Counted from the first letter of the stretch, positions 17,830-28,092 are shown. The stretch is 64,000 nt of DNA from Labilibaculum euxinicum (GCF_009795715.1 NZ_WTCR01000007.1:62001-126000), one strand, 5' to 3'. Made by a program: numbers and translations. Notes: generated by a model not told the origin, from the letters alone.

Positions 17830-19016
17830 GACTAAATATCCCTAAAAATGCACTTCCCGTAATTGGAATTCTAATCATTCTTATATTGATGGAACTTTTT
17901 GCGCCTCAGCCAATCGACTGGACAAAAAGTTTTAATGAGGATGACAAACGACCGTTTGGTTGTTTTCTGCTAAAGGAATTAATACAGAACGATTTATTTC
18001 CTGATCAGGAATTTAAAATCAGCAGTAATGCCATTTTCAACTATCCGGAGACTGATAGTCTCTCAACAAAAAAGAATTACATTTTTGTTACCAATGATTT
18101 TTCTCCTCAGGAATGGGAAATCAATACAGTAATGGATTTGGCTAAAAATGGAAATCAAATATTCATTGCAAGTTCAAGTTTAGGAAAAGCCTTTTCAGAT
18201 TCTTTGCATGTACACATCGAAAGCGATATTCTGTTTTCAGAATTAGCAGCAACAAAAGGAAAATCTCAAAATTTCGAAAATCCTGATTTACAAGAGAAAT
18301 CGAAATATGAATACCCAAAAGCATTCGACAATTCAACAATAGCCAAATTTAACAAGGACAGTGCAATTGTTCTGGGACGAGATCATCAAAGGAAAATTCA
18401 GTTGGTGAAAATTCCCTGTGGAAAAGGCAACTTCTTTATTAGCTGTCAGCCGTTAGCCTTTACCAATTACAATGTTGTACAAAACGAGAATGCAAATTAT
18501 ATTGCAGGATCATTTAGCTATTTACCTCCCAATCCGATAGTTTGGGATGAATATTACAAACCTCTTAGAGCTTTACGCTCCACAAGCCCAATCATTTTTC
18601 TGCTTTCGAGTCCTCCATTAAAAATGGCGTACTATCTTTTGATTACCTGCCTTCTGCTTGTTCTTATTTTTCAAGGTAAGCGTCAGCAAAAAATGATTCC
18701 TGTTCTAAAACCATTGCCCAATACCTCTCTTGAGTTTATTAGAACAATGGGGCGATTGTATTACAACCGCAAAAATCACAAAGACATTGCTTTAAAGAAA
18801 ATTAAATACCTGAAGGAATTTTGTAAGAGCCGCTATCATATCGATTTAACCATTGATACTTTAAATGAAGTAAGTAAACGCTCAGGAATCTCCTTAAAAA
18901 CTCTTGAAATTCTTTTTAATCAAGTAGATAAAATTTCTAATTCTCAGAATATATCACAGGAGACATTGGAAGACTTACACTCAAAAGTGGAATACATTTA
19001 TAAATCCGGCAAATAA
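17826..19016 (+). CDS. DUF4350 domain protein
   Basis: The 396-residue protein has an N-terminal membrane helix (VIGILIILILMELFA), an extracytoplasmic DUF4350-like region of about 250 residues with the typical opening DKRPFGCFLLKELI, a second membrane helix near residue 275 (AYYLLITCLLLVLIF) and a cytoplasmic helical tail. It starts within the stop codon of the DUF4129 gene. Its topology suggests a sensor or scaffold of the MoxR/DUF58 complex; this is inferred. Confidence 0.83.
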   Translation: MRLNIPKNALPVIGILIILILMELFAPQPIDWTKSFNEDDKRPFGCFLLKELIQNDLFPDQEFKISSNAIFNYPETDSLSTKKNYIFVTNDFSPQEWEINTVMDLAKNGNQIFIASSSLGKAFSDSLHVHIESDILFSELAATKGKSQNFENPDLQEKSKYEYPKAFDNSTIAKFNKDSAIVLGRDHQRKIQLVKIPCGKGNFFISCQPLAFTNYNVVQNENANYIAGSFSYLPPNPIVWDEYYKPLRALRSTSPIIFLLSSPPLKMAYYLLITCLLLVLIFQGKRQQKMIPVLKPLPNTSLEFIRTMGRLYYNRKNHKDIALKKIKYLKEFCKSRYHIDLTIDTLNEVSKRSGISLKTLEILFNQVDKISNSQNISQETLEDLHSKVEYIYKSGK

Positions 19017-19029
19017 AATAAACCCTACA

Positions 19030-20010
19030 ATGGAAAATAAACTGCAATTTAAAAACCGTATAGATTTGCAAGAGCTCAATCATTTGATTGGCCAAATTAA
19101 ATATGAAATTAAAAAAGTAATCATCGGTCAGGAAAAGAATATCGACCTGCTATTGGTAGGATTATTTGCTAAAGGCCATGTTTTAATTGAAGGTGTTCCC
19201 GGAATTGCAAAAACTCTTTCAGCCAAACTGCTTGCCAAATCAATTTCCTCCGGTTTTTCGCGCATTCAATTTACCCCGGATTTAATGCCCTCCGATGTTT
19301 TGGGAACTACCATATTCAATTTAAGTACGTCAAAATTTGAGTTTAACAAAGGTCCTATCTTCTCAAACATTATCTTGATTGATGAGATTAACCGTGCTCC
19401 TGCAAAAACCCAATCGGCACTTTTCGAGGTGATGGAAGAAGCTCAGATTAGTATCGATGGAACCACACATAAAATGGAACAGCCATTTTGGGTAATTGCA
19501 ACACAAAACCCTATTGAGCAAGAAGGAACTTACCGTTTGCCGGAAGCGCAGCTGGATCGTTTTCTCATGAAAATAGAATTCACTTATCCTGACGAACAGG
19601 AGGAACTTGAAATTTTGGCGACAAAAAATGAAAGAAAAGGTAAAAATGAAACATTTGAAATAACTGAAGTCTTGAATTCGGAGCAAATTAACATGTTGCG
19701 TCAGCAAGTTCAGGAGATACACATTGATGAGAACCTTCAGAAGTACATTGTTCAAATTGTTCAAAACACAAGAAATCACCCTGGAATTATTCTGGGCGCT
19801 TCGCCGAGAGCATCAGTTGCAGTAATGATGGCTGCAAAAGCTCTTTCAGCTATCAGAGGCAGAGATTTTGTTACTCCTGATGATATTAAAGAGGTGGCAA
19901 TTCCCGCTTTGCACCACAGACTAATACTAACTCCTGAAAAGGAAATGGAAGGCGTGCTTCCGAAGCAAATCATTGCGCAAATTATGGAAGGAATTGAAAT
20001 TCCACGATAG
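19030..20010 (+). CDS. MoxR family AAA+ ATPase
   Basis: The 326-residue protein has Walker A GVPGIAKT, Walker B IILIDEINRAPAKTQ, the sensor region ATQNPIEQEGTYRLPEAQLDRF, and a C-terminal lid with GASPRAS. This is the full MoxR set. MoxR ATPases act as chaperone-like remodellers that mature partner complexes, usually with DUF58 and von Willebrand-type proteins. It lies 13 bases after the DUF4350 gene and 62 bases before the DUF58 gene in the same operon. Confidence 0.95.
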   Translation: MENKLQFKNRIDLQELNHLIGQIKYEIKKVIIGQEKNIDLLLVGLFAKGHVLIEGVPGIAKTLSAKLLAKSISSGFSRIQFTPDLMPSDVLGTTIFNLSTSKFEFNKGPIFSNIILIDEINRAPAKTQSALFEVMEEAQISIDGTTHKMEQPFWVIATQNPIEQEGTYRLPEAQLDRFLMKIEFTYPDEQEELEILATKNERKGKNETFEITEVLNSEQINMLRQQVQEIHIDENLQKYIVQIVQNTRNHPGIILGASPRASVAVMMAAKALSAIRGRDFVTPDDIKEVAIPALHHRLILTPEKEMEGVLPKQIIAQIMEGIEIPR

Positions 20011-20072
20011 CAAATCCGAACGAATCGGTTCAGAAAAAAAACAATGTTCCCAATACTAATGAACTACAATTA

Positions 20073-21404
20073 ATGAAATTCATTAAATCAATATATCTAA
20101 AACCAAATTTTTACTGGATACTGGTAATTGTGGCTGTAATTTCGATTCTCGGGCATTTTATTCCATTCCTATTTCCGGTGGCCCGACTACTTTTACTTTT
20201 GTTTTTGGTATGTCTGGCTTTGGATATTTTCATTCTCTACCGAAATAAAAAAGGAATTACTGCATCACGAAAATGCCCGGAGAAACTATCAAACGGAGAT
20301 GAGAATAGTATTTCAATACTCGTAGAAAATAATTATTCGGTATCTACACAGATAGATATTATTGATGAATTGCCGGTTCAGTTTCAAAAAAGGGATTTTC
20401 TTTATTCTTTTCAACTAAAATCGGGCGAAGAAAAGCAAATAAATTACGAAGTAAGACCCACTGCAAGAGGTGAATATCATTTTGGTTTTTTGAATGTTTT
20501 TGTTGCCTCATTTTTTGGGCTCATCAAAAGAAGGTACAAAATAGAGGCCGAGCAGATGCTTCCCTGCTATCCGTCGTTCATGCAAATGCGTCAATACGAA
20601 TTATTAGCCATTTCGAACCGTTTGAACGATTATGGTGTGAAGCGAATACGACGAATCGGGCACCAAATGGAATTCGATCAAATTCGGGAGTATGTAAAAG
20701 GTGATGATTACAGAACCATTAACTGGAAAGCTACTGCCCGTAAATCGCAAATAATGGTGAATCAGTATCAGGATGAAAAATCACAACCTGTTTACTGTCT
20801 TATTGATACCGGCCGATCGATGAAAATGCCCTTTGATGGTTTAACTCTTCTTGATTATGCAATTAATACAAGTTTGGTAATTTCAAATACCGCGGTAATT
20901 AAGCATGACAAAGCCGGAGTAATTTGTTTTGGGAAAAATATCAACGCTCACGTTCCTGCTGATGGAAGAAGAACTCAGATAAGGAAAATAATGGAGGTTC
21001 TCTACAACCAGAAAACCAATTATCCCGAACCAAATTATGAATTATTACACAATTCTGCCCGTCGGTTACTTAGAAGCAGAAGCTTACTAATTCTCTTCGC
21101 CAACTTTGAAAGTCTTGATTCAATGAAACGTCAACTACCCTATTTACAGGGATTGGCAAAAGATCATTTGTTAATGCTTGTGTTTTTTACAAATACAGAA
21201 ATCAAGGAAATCACTAAAAAAACCGCAAAAAGCATAGAAGATATTTACATTAAAACCATAGGCGAAAAATTTATTTACGACAAAAAATTAATCGTAAAAG
21301 AATTGGAAAAATATGGAATTCATGCGATATTGAGCAATCCTAAAGACCTAACAATTAATACTCTCAACAAATATCTTGAATTTAAGTCCAGAGGACTGAT
21401 CTAA
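20073..21404 (+). CDS. DUF58 domain protein (MoxR partner)
   Basis: Two hydrophobic helices at about 14-55 anchor the 443-residue protein. The DUF58 signature QIREYVKGDDYRTINWKATA is followed by a von Willebrand-like fold with YCLIDTGRSMKMP, which retains a MIDAS-like DxGRS in place of DxSxS. DUF58 proteins are the usual clients or partners of MoxR ATPases. It closes the operon. No BatA/BatB/BatD-type genes follow, so this is the DUF4350 version of the cluster rather than the aerotolerance (Bat) version. Confidence 0.92.
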   Translation: MKFIKSIYLKPNFYWILVIVAVISILGHFIPFLFPVARLLLLLFLVCLALDIFILYRNKKGITASRKCPEKLSNGDENSISILVENNYSVSTQIDIIDELPVQFQKRDFLYSFQLKSGEEKQINYEVRPTARGEYHFGFLNVFVASFFGLIKRRYKIEAEQMLPCYPSFMQMRQYELLAISNRLNDYGVKRIRRIGHQMEFDQIREYVKGDDYRTINWKATARKSQIMVNQYQDEKSQPVYCLIDTGRSMKMPFDGLTLLDYAINTSLVISNTAVIKHDKAGVICFGKNINAHVPADGRRTQIRKIMEVLYNQKTNYPEPNYELLHNSARRLLRSRSLLILFANFESLDSMKRQLPYLQGLAKDHLLMLVFFTNTEIKEITKKTAKSIEDIYIKTIGEKFIYDKKLIVKELEKYGIHAILSNPKDLTINTLNKYLEFKSRGLI

Positions 21405-21430
21405 ACAGATTATTCAATTGAGATATTGAA

Positions 21431-22027
21431 ATGAGAAAAACGCGAATCATGAAACACATTTATCTTCTTCTTGTATCTGTTATAATACTTGCAGACTTTG
21501 CGAGCGCTCAAAATCCTAAAGTTGAAATTACGACGACACTAGGAACAATCAAATTGGAAATTTTCAAAGATAAAGCACCCATTACAGCCAATTACTTTTT
21601 GGAAAATGTGAACAACAATGTTTTTAAGGATGTTTGCTTTTACCGTGTGGTAAGAATGGATAACCAACCTAATAATGACATTAAAATTGAAGTCATTCAA
21701 GGCGGATTATTCTTCGATTCCATTGTAGATCAGAAGCCGACAATTGCACATGAAACAACAAAAGAAACCGGCATTTTACATACCGATGGTGTTATTTCCA
21801 TGGCAAGAAATCAGCCGGGATCGGCCTCAACAGAATTTTTTATTTGTATCGGCGATCAACCCAATTTAGATTTTGAAGGAATGCGTAATCCGGACGGACA
21901 AGGTTTTGCCGCATTTGGTAAAGTGATCAAAGGAATGGACGTTGTCAAATTAATTCAACAACAAAAAGATGATGAACAAATGCTGGTTGAACGAATCGAT
22001 ATTTTATCAATAACCAGAGTACAGTAG
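21431..22027 (+). CDS. Exported cyclophilin-type peptidyl-prolyl isomerase
   Basis: A signal peptide ends at FASAQ; the ATG at 21431 or the one at 21449 could begin it. The mature part is a cyclophilin: GTIKLEIFKDKAPITANYFL, FYRVVR, ISMARNQPGSASTEFFICIGD and GFAAFGKVIKGMDVV. It catalyses proline cis-trans isomerisation in the periplasm. It lies 26 bases after the DUF58 gene, perhaps on the same transcript. Its stop codon is only two bases from the convergent HAD gene's stop, with no terminator hairpin between them. Confidence 0.92.
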   Translation: MRKTRIMKHIYLLLVSVIILADFASAQNPKVEITTTLGTIKLEIFKDKAPITANYFLENVNNNVFKDVCFYRVVRMDNQPNNDIKIEVIQGGLFFDSIVDQKPTIAHETTKETGILHTDGVISMARNQPGSASTEFFICIGDQPNLDFEGMRNPDGQGFAAFGKVIKGMDVVKLIQQQKDDEQMLVERIDILSITRVQ

Positions 22028-22029
22028 AC

Positions 22030-22719
22030 TTATACTAGCTGAAGTAATTCCCGGATGTTTTGAATTCCGGTTATTCCAACTGTTTTTATTTCTTCGTCGC
22101 TCACCAATTCGTGCTCCCAGGTTGTGTGAAATGGAACATGAACAGCCTTGCCACCAAGGTTCAATACGGGAATTATATCTGATTTTAAAGAATTTCCTAC
22201 CATTAGAAACTCATTTACAGGAATATCAAGATGTTGAATCAACTTTTTATAGTCATCTTCCCTTTTATCACTCATCACCTCGATATGATGGAAATATTTT
22301 AGCAATCCTGATTTTTTCAATTTCCTTTCCTGATCGAGTAAATCGCCTTTGGTAGCAACAATCAACTTGTATTTTCCCTGCAGACTTTCCAGCACGTCAA
22401 CAACACCATCAATTAATTCAATCGACTTGTTCATCTGCCGTTTTCCCAATTCAATAATTGACTGAATTTTTTCGGAACTAATATTTCCTTTGGTTATTTT
22501 CAAACTTGTTTCTATCATGGATAGAATAAAAGCCTTTGTTCCATATCCATACAGAGGAATATTGCCAATCTCCGTTGCAAATAATTCTTCGGTAACCTCC
22601 TCAAGGCTCATTCCATTTTTCATCAGATTACAAAACTCCATTTCAGATTCTCTGAAATAGGGTTCATTCACCCAAAGGGTATCGTCTGCATCAAATGCAA
22701 TCACTTTTATTCCATTCAT
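22030..22719 (-). CDS. HAD family hydrolase
   Basis: The protein (about 229 residues from the ATG at 22719) begins with the HAD motif I, FDADDTLW, with nucleophile and acid-base aspartates, and carries later motifs (VATKGD; LMVGNSLKSDI). It is a phosphatase of the phosphoglycolate/YjjG-like group with a helical cap; the substrate is unknown. The frame continues upstream to 22803 with a hydrophobic stretch, but that segment precedes the catalytic core by an unusual distance and is likely untranslated. Confidence 0.88.
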   Translation of the reverse strand: MNGIKVIAFDADDTLWVNEPYFRESEMEFCNLMKNGMSLEEVTEELFATEIGNIPLYGYGTKAFILSMIETSLKITKGNISSEKIQSIIELGKRQMNKSIELIDGVVDVLESLQGKYKLIVATKGDLLDQERKLKKSGLLKYFHHIEVMSDKREDDYKKLIQHLDIPVNEFLMVGNSLKSDIIPVLNLGGKAVHVPFHTTWEHELVSDEEIKTVGITGIQNIRELLQLV

Positions 22720-22896
22720 ATTTATTTCTTTTGATAGAGCAAAGCTGCAAAAAGACTTTAAGAATACAAAAAAACTAAACTGCAAAAAACAGCTGCACAT
22801 CACAATACATGCAAGCCACTCATTAGCAATTAAATTTGATTCTATTTTAGTATTTCCGTAATTTAAAAATACATATTATCAAAAAGCGCATAACCT

Positions 22897-23274
22897 ATGG
22901 AAAAACGTACGTTATTTCAAGACCATCCATCGCAGTTCTATCTTATTGCAGCCAGAATTATCGGATTCCTGATTACAGGTATCTTCATGCTATTTATGGT
23001 GCCTGAATTTATTGCCTTATTAAGTAACGAAACAGCTGGCAATGAAGGATGGATATTACTCTTTTATCTACTTTCGATTGCCTACGGCTGTGGCTTTCTA
23101 ATCTCTTTCTGGAAAGTTGGACTGGGTGGTTTACTGCTCGTAATCAGCAGCATTTTAATCACTCTTTACGCATTTATTGATTCCAATAGTTGGGCGGTTT
23201 TACTCCTGTTTATTCCCCTTTCCTTCTCCGGAATTTTATTTCTGATTTACTGGAAGAAAAAACAAAACAAATAG
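22897..23274 (+). CDS. Small four-helix membrane protein, function unknown
   Basis: The 125-residue product has four hydrophobic stretches (about 15-38, 48-68, 72-92 and 96-116) with short loops and a basic C-terminus (YWKKKQNK). No catalytic motif is visible and I do not recognise a family by name. It ends 15 bases from the convergent phosphatase gene. Confidence 0.65.
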   Translation: MEKRTLFQDHPSQFYLIAARIIGFLITGIFMLFMVPEFIALLSNETAGNEGWILLFYLLSIAYGCGFLISFWKVGLGGLLLVISSILITLYAFIDSNSWAVLLLFIPLSFSGILFLIYWKKKQNK

Positions 23275-23289
23275 CGAGCAATATCCTGT

Positions 23290-24228
23290 CTACTTCACCA
23301 AAGACTTCTTAACTTTTTTTACCGAAATAATATTCTTCTGATTCAATGGAAGTGTATTGTCCCAACGATAGGCAACAAAAACGCCGTCATTAGCAATGCA
23401 GCCATCCACGCAGCATAAATTACTACGAACAACACCTGCTTTATCTCCCAAACAATAATGTCCAAAAAATACCGGATATTCATCTTCGGAGTAAAGTGGA
23501 ATATCAAAGTAGAGTTGAGATGGAATGGTGTATTGGGGCAAGCGAAATCTGTTTCCAAATGAAATCTCATCAAAACTTTTCCCATTCATTGGCTCCCACC
23601 ATTTAATCCGATAAGCTGAACGTTTAAAACCATAATCATCCTTCAGCACCAAATTATCAGGAAAAGCAAACTCTCTCCCTTTTAACAGAAGCATGGCAGC
23701 ATCAAATACTTTGCCTCTTTCAAAATTTATTTTTCGTAAAAACTCCTTACTCAAACAATTTTCCGGGTTTTCCTTTTTCAGAAGCTCTATCGCTTCCTGA
23801 TCCCAGCAAGCATGAACAACACGAAATCCGTCCAATTCTAAGTACAAAGGCAAAGACCGTAACCATTTCAGATAAAATTTTCGTTTCACCTTATCCAATT
23901 TAAACTCTTCGTAGGTCTTTTTAATTTGAGTTTTGTTTTTCAGATTATGCCCTTTTAAAAACAGACCATCATTATCTTTGGTATAATAAGTAAGTACATT
24001 CAGTTCGTGATTTCCCACTATAGCAAAAGCATTACCGGCAGTAACCATTTCCCGGATTATTCTGAGTGTCTCAAAAATATGGGGCCCCCGATCCACATAA
24101 TCTCCAACAAAAACAGCTTTTCTTTCAGGATGAAAATATCCTTCCTCCCCTTCAATATAACCCAGACTAAGCAACATATGCTGCAATGTTGCAGCCTCAC
24201 CATGAACATCTCCTATAATATCGTACAC
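23290..24228 (-). CDS. PrpE/PP1-like metallophosphoesterase
   Basis: The N-terminus gives the phosphoprotein phosphatase-type metal motifs IGDVHG, VGDYVDRGP and VGNHE, with a later GHYCLG supplying a histidine. Its 312 residues fit the bacterial PP1-like / diadenosine tetraphosphatase (PrpE, ApaH-like) group; whether it acts on phosphoproteins or dinucleotides cannot be said. The start is GTG at 24228, since the conserved motif follows at once. It lies downstream of the aminotransferase terminator and so should have its own promoter. Confidence 0.85.
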   Translation of the reverse strand: MYDIIGDVHGEAATLQHMLLSLGYIEGEEGYFHPERKAVFVGDYVDRGPHIFETLRIIREMVTAGNAFAIVGNHELNVLTYYTKDNDGLFLKGHNLKNKTQIKKTYEEFKLDKVKRKFYLKWLRSLPLYLELDGFRVVHACWDQEAIELLKKENPENCLSKEFLRKINFERGKVFDAAMLLLKGREFAFPDNLVLKDDYGFKRSAYRIKWWEPMNGKSFDEISFGNRFRLPQYTIPSQLYFDIPLYSEDEYPVFFGHYCLGDKAGVVRSNLCCVDGCIANDGVFVAYRWDNTLPLNQKNIISVKKVKKSLVK

Positions 24229-24261
24229 GCTTATCTTTATTTTTTATTCAAATCAAAAATA

Positions 24262-24293
24262 TAAAAAAATCCTGAAAAGAAATTCTCAGGATT
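24262..24293 (-). terminator. Terminator of the class V aminotransferase gene
   Basis: On the minus strand AATCCTGA pairs with TCAGGATT across a 10-base loop and is followed by a run of seven T residues. It lies about 33 bases after the aminotransferase stop codon. Confidence 0.8.
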
Positions 24294-24325
24294 AAAATCA
24301 TATCTATAAAGAAGAGACAAATTTA

Positions 24326-25798
24326 TTAGAATTTGAACAAATCATTAACAACAATCTTTTTCTTGACTTCTTGATTTCCACTATAGAAAAACTCATTTGT
24401 TTTGCGATTGTAGGAATAATCCTTTCTCCAGTCTTCGAAATTCTCCACAATTTTCTCCAAACTATCAATAAAATACAAAACCTCTTTATTTGTTGTTGTA
24501 GGATGCAGAGACCAACGTACCCATCCTGGTTTGTGAGTTAAATCGCCTGATGTAATTTCACTTGTGATCGCATCAGACTGCTCCTGACTTACCTCCAACA
24601 GATAATGACCATAGGTTCCTGCACAGGCGCAACCGCCGCGTACTTGAATTCCAAAACGGTCATTCAACAGTTTTACCAAAAGGTTGTAATGAATGTACTC
24701 TACATAAAAAGACAGTATTCCCAAACGTGACTTGATATTTTCGGCAAGTACATGTACGTCTTTTACTGCTTTTAAACGGTCGAATGCCAAATTGAGAAGC
24801 TCTTCTTCTCTTGCTGCAATATTTTTAGTACCCATCTGATTTTTCACTTCAATTGCCAAAGCAATTCGAATTGACTGCAGAAATCCAGGCGTTCCGCCAT
24901 CTTCACGGGCTTCAATACTATCAACATATTTGTATTTCCCCCATGGATTGGTCCAATCCACTGTTCCTCCGCCCGGATTATCGGGGACTTCGTTCTTGTA
25001 TAGTTTTGAATCAAAAATCATTACTCCGGAAGAACCCGGACCGCCTAAAAATTTATGGGGTGAAAAGAAAATTCCATCCAATTTCTCCAATTCATCTTCA
25101 GGATGCATGTTAATATCGACGTAGGGTGCTGAAGCTGCAAAATCAATAAAACAAATTCCACCAAATTCGTGCATTATTTTAGCCATTTGATGAAAAGGAG
25201 TCGCAATACCGGTTACATTGGAGCAAGCAGTAAAGGATCCGATTTTCATTTTACGTTCCTTGTATTTCTCCAACTGATTTCTCAACTCGTTCAGATCAAT
25301 AGTCAAATCATTTCCGGGAGGAATCACAACTACATCAACATTGGTTTCGTACCATGAAGTTTGATTGGAGTGATGCTCCATGTGAGTAATAAACACAACT
25401 GGTTTTTCTCTTTCTTTCTGACAAGCGTGTCGTCCTAAAATTCCACAACCTTTCAAACCTAAAATCCTCTGCAGCTTATTAATAACCGCAGTCATTCCGA
25501 AACCGGCATGAATAATTACATCATCAGAATCTGCATTTACATGCTTTTTAATCAACTCTTGAGCCCGACGATAGGATTGAGTCATTAAAGTGCCTGTTTC
25601 GTTCGTTTCAGTATGCGTGTTTGCTACATACGGACCAAATTCTTCCGCTATTTTCTTTTCTATAGGTGCATATAAGCGACCACTTGCAATCCAATCGCCG
25701 TAAATAATTCTTTGCTTTCCGAATGGGGAATAAAAACCGGCATCGTGACCAATCGTATTTTTACGAAACTTTTTAAAATATTTTTCCAGATTACTCAT
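24326..25798 (-). CDS. Class V aminotransferase, cysteine desulfurase-like
   Basis: The 490-residue protein is a fold-type I PLP enzyme: THMEHHSN near 138-145, the PLP-phosphate and Asp region IDFAAS (D219), the Schiff-base lysine in SPHKFLGG (K249), and RGGCACAG (C390, C392) in the place where SufS/CsdA cysteine desulfurases have their catalytic cysteine. The enzyme is longer than SufS (about 410) by an N-terminal segment and a C-terminal tail. A desulfurase or related lyase role is likely; no iron-sulfur assembly genes are adjacent. It stands alone with its own terminator. Confidence 0.88.
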   Translation of the reverse strand: MSNLEKYFKKFRKNTIGHDAGFYSPFGKQRIIYGDWIASGRLYAPIEKKIAEEFGPYVANTHTETNETGTLMTQSYRRAQELIKKHVNADSDDVIIHAGFGMTAVINKLQRILGLKGCGILGRHACQKEREKPVVFITHMEHHSNQTSWYETNVDVVVIPPGNDLTIDLNELRNQLEKYKERKMKIGSFTACSNVTGIATPFHQMAKIMHEFGGICFIDFAASAPYVDINMHPEDELEKLDGIFFSPHKFLGGPGSSGVMIFDSKLYKNEVPDNPGGGTVDWTNPWGKYKYVDSIEAREDGGTPGFLQSIRIALAIEVKNQMGTKNIAAREEELLNLAFDRLKAVKDVHVLAENIKSRLGILSFYVEYIHYNLLVKLLNDRFGIQVRGGCACAGTYGHYLLEVSQEQSDAITSEITSGDLTHKPGWVRWSLHPTTTNKEVLYFIDSLEKIVENFEDWRKDYSYNRKTNEFFYSGNQEVKKKIVVNDLFKF

Positions 25799-26123
25799 TT
25801 AGTTTAGGCTTATGTATGTTGTTGTTGTTTGTGTCGTAATTTATTAATTATCCTTTCTTTAAAGACAACTAAAACCCACTTTTGGGTGAAAAAGATTCAG
25901 AAAAAACATTTATTAATTTCATTCAATAAAACGAGTGGGAAATTAGATATTCTTCACACGAAAATCAAGGAGTTTTTGCAGGTTTTTAGCTATTTACATA
26001 TTAAAGTAGCTGCACTAAAATACATTCACAATTTTTTAATACATACAGCTTGTTTAAAACGGGCTAATCAGCTATTTTTGAAACTCGTTAAAAATCAAGA
26101 GCATTCTTACAATATAGAAGTAA
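25799..26123. other. Divergent intergenic region without a supported gene
   Basis: The 325 bases separate the divergent aminotransferase and acyl-CoA ligase genes, so both promoters must lie here. A GTT/AAC microsatellite (about 25817-25830) sits just upstream of the aminotransferase start. An open frame across the region starts at TTG, is rich in Lys and Leu, resembles no protein and overlaps the ligase start; I do not accept it. Confidence 0.6.
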
Positions 26124-28025
26124 ATGAAAACTATCATACAACTCTTTGAGAACAGCGTTGATCTGTTTGGTGAAAATCCTTTTTTGTGGGAGAAAACCAA
26201 TTCAGACTATCAATCTGTTAGTTACCAATCACTATACGACGAGGTGCAGCTGTTTGCCGCCGGCTTGTTTTCTTTAGGGATTCAAAAAGCAGATCGAATC
26301 GGGCTTCTTTCCGAAGGGAGAAATGCATGGGTGCTGTCGGAGCTTGGGATTTTATTTTCCGGTGCAGTAAATGTTCCTTTATCGGTAAAGTTAGATGCTC
26401 AAAACGAACTTAAATTTCGCCTAAATCATTCGGAAGCCCGTATTGTGGTTGTTTCAAACAATCATCTCGAAAAAATCAGATCAATTAAAGACCAATTGGA
26501 AAATATTGAAACTATAATTGTTCTTGATAAAAATATTGAGCTTCAGGAGAAGGAAATTTCACTTTCTCAACTACTGAAAATGGGTGAAGAGTTATCTGAA
26601 AATGATAAATCCAAACTTAAAGAGATTCAAAAAAACATTGTGGCAGATGATGATGCAAACATCTCCTACACTTCCGGAACCACTGCCGATCCGAAAGGAA
26701 TAATTCTTACACACAACAACTACGCGAGTAATGTGTATCAGGCATCGAATTTGATGGAAATTCCTGCCAGCTTTAAAACCTTGTTAATACTCCCTTGGGA
26801 TCATTCATTTGCACACACGGCGGGAATTTACAGCTTCATGCTAAAAGGTGCTTCGATTGCTGCTGTTCAGCAAGGTAAATCGCCTATGGAGGCCTTAAAG
26901 AATATCCCCAATAATATCAAAGAAATTAAGCCCGACATTATTTTGAGTGTTCCTGCTCTGGCTAAAAATTTCAAAAAAAATATCGAAAAAGGAATTAAAG
27001 CCAAAGGCCCTAAGGCCGAGAAACTTTTTAATAAGGCTCTTGAAGTAGCCTACAAATACAATGATGCCGGCTGGAATAAAGGAAAAGGAACACGTATGTT
27101 TCTAAAGCCATTATACATGTTCTATGACAAAATACTTTTTTCGAAAGTGAGAGAAAATTTTGGAGGCAACTTAAAATTCTTTGTTGGCGGAGGTGCTCTA
27201 TTAGACATTGAACTGCAGCGCTTCTTTTACGCAATTGGAATTCCTATGTATCAAGGTTATGGATTATCTGAAGCTTCGCCGATTATTTCTTCCAATGCCC
27301 ACCACAATCATAAATTAGGATCATCGGGATTCATTGTTCCCAATATGGATTTAAAAATCTGCGACGACAATGGGAATACAGTTCCTGTTGGCGAAAAAGG
27401 CGAAATTGTGATCAAAGGCGGTAATGTAATGAAAGGCTACTGGAAAAACGATAAAGCCTCTGCTGAAACTCTTCGTGACGGCTGGTTGCATACCGGCGAT
27501 ATGGGCTATGTAGATCAGGATGGTTTTCTTTACGTTCTGGGTCGCTTCAAATCTCTTTTGATTGCCAATGATGGTGAAAAATTTAGCCCCGAAGGGATTG
27601 AAGAAGCATTTGTGGATCAATCTCCATTACTTGATCAGTGTTTACTTTATAACAACCAAAATCCTTATACCATTGCACTGGTGGTTCCCAATAAAGGAGC
27701 TGTTCTGGCTCGATTAAAACCACTCCATCTTACTTTAGAGTCGGAGGAAGGACAAACAGCAGCTTTGGAATTAATACAAAATGAGCTAAATGAGTATCGT
27801 CCGGGAGGAAATCACGAAGACATGTTTCCTCACAGATGGCTGCCAACAGCAATTGGAATTTTACCCGAAGCTTTTACCGAAGAAAATAAGTTGCTAAACT
27901 CTACCATGAAAGTGGTTCGCAGCAAAGTTATTGACTTTTTTAAAGAACAAATTGATTTTCTTTATACGCCGGAAGGGAAAGACTTATTTAATTCCAGAAA
28001 CAAAGAAAACCTCAGGGATTTTTAA
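26124..28025 (+). CDS. Long-chain acyl-CoA ligase (AMP-binding)
   Basis: The 633-residue protein has the AMP-binding P-loop YTSGTTADPKGI, the adenine motif YQGYGLSEASP, and the HTGDMGYVDQDGFLYVLGR hinge motif. Together these define an adenylate-forming ligase; the length and sequence style fit the long-chain fatty acid group. It activates fatty acids to acyl-AMP and then acyl-CoA at the membrane. The C-terminal domain lacks an obvious PxTxxGKxxR-type lysine motif but has ENKLLNSTMKVVR in that place, common in this subgroup. It is monocistronic as far as can be seen. Confidence 0.92.
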   Translation: MKTIIQLFENSVDLFGENPFLWEKTNSDYQSVSYQSLYDEVQLFAAGLFSLGIQKADRIGLLSEGRNAWVLSELGILFSGAVNVPLSVKLDAQNELKFRLNHSEARIVVVSNNHLEKIRSIKDQLENIETIIVLDKNIELQEKEISLSQLLKMGEELSENDKSKLKEIQKNIVADDDANISYTSGTTADPKGIILTHNNYASNVYQASNLMEIPASFKTLLILPWDHSFAHTAGIYSFMLKGASIAAVQQGKSPMEALKNIPNNIKEIKPDIILSVPALAKNFKKNIEKGIKAKGPKAEKLFNKALEVAYKYNDAGWNKGKGTRMFLKPLYMFYDKILFSKVRENFGGNLKFFVGGGALLDIELQRFFYAIGIPMYQGYGLSEASPIISSNAHHNHKLGSSGFIVPNMDLKICDDNGNTVPVGEKGEIVIKGGNVMKGYWKNDKASAETLRDGWLHTGDMGYVDQDGFLYVLGRFKSLLIANDGEKFSPEGIEEAFVDQSPLLDQCLLYNNQNPYTIALVVPNKGAVLARLKPLHLTLESEEGQTAALELIQNELNEYRPGGNHEDMFPHRWLPTAIGILPEAFTEENKLLNSTMKVVRSKVIDFFKEQIDFLYTPEGKDLFNSRNKENLRDF

Positions 28026-28092
28026 AAACAACACGACTATAAATTAATATCAAATTAACTATTTAAACTCATTACGAATAATATTTAATTAG

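Noticed and set aside
25829-26149. 106-codon plus-strand frame
   Set aside because: It starts at TTG, overlaps the acyl-CoA ligase start, is rich in Lys/Leu/His from AT-rich DNA and shows no domain.
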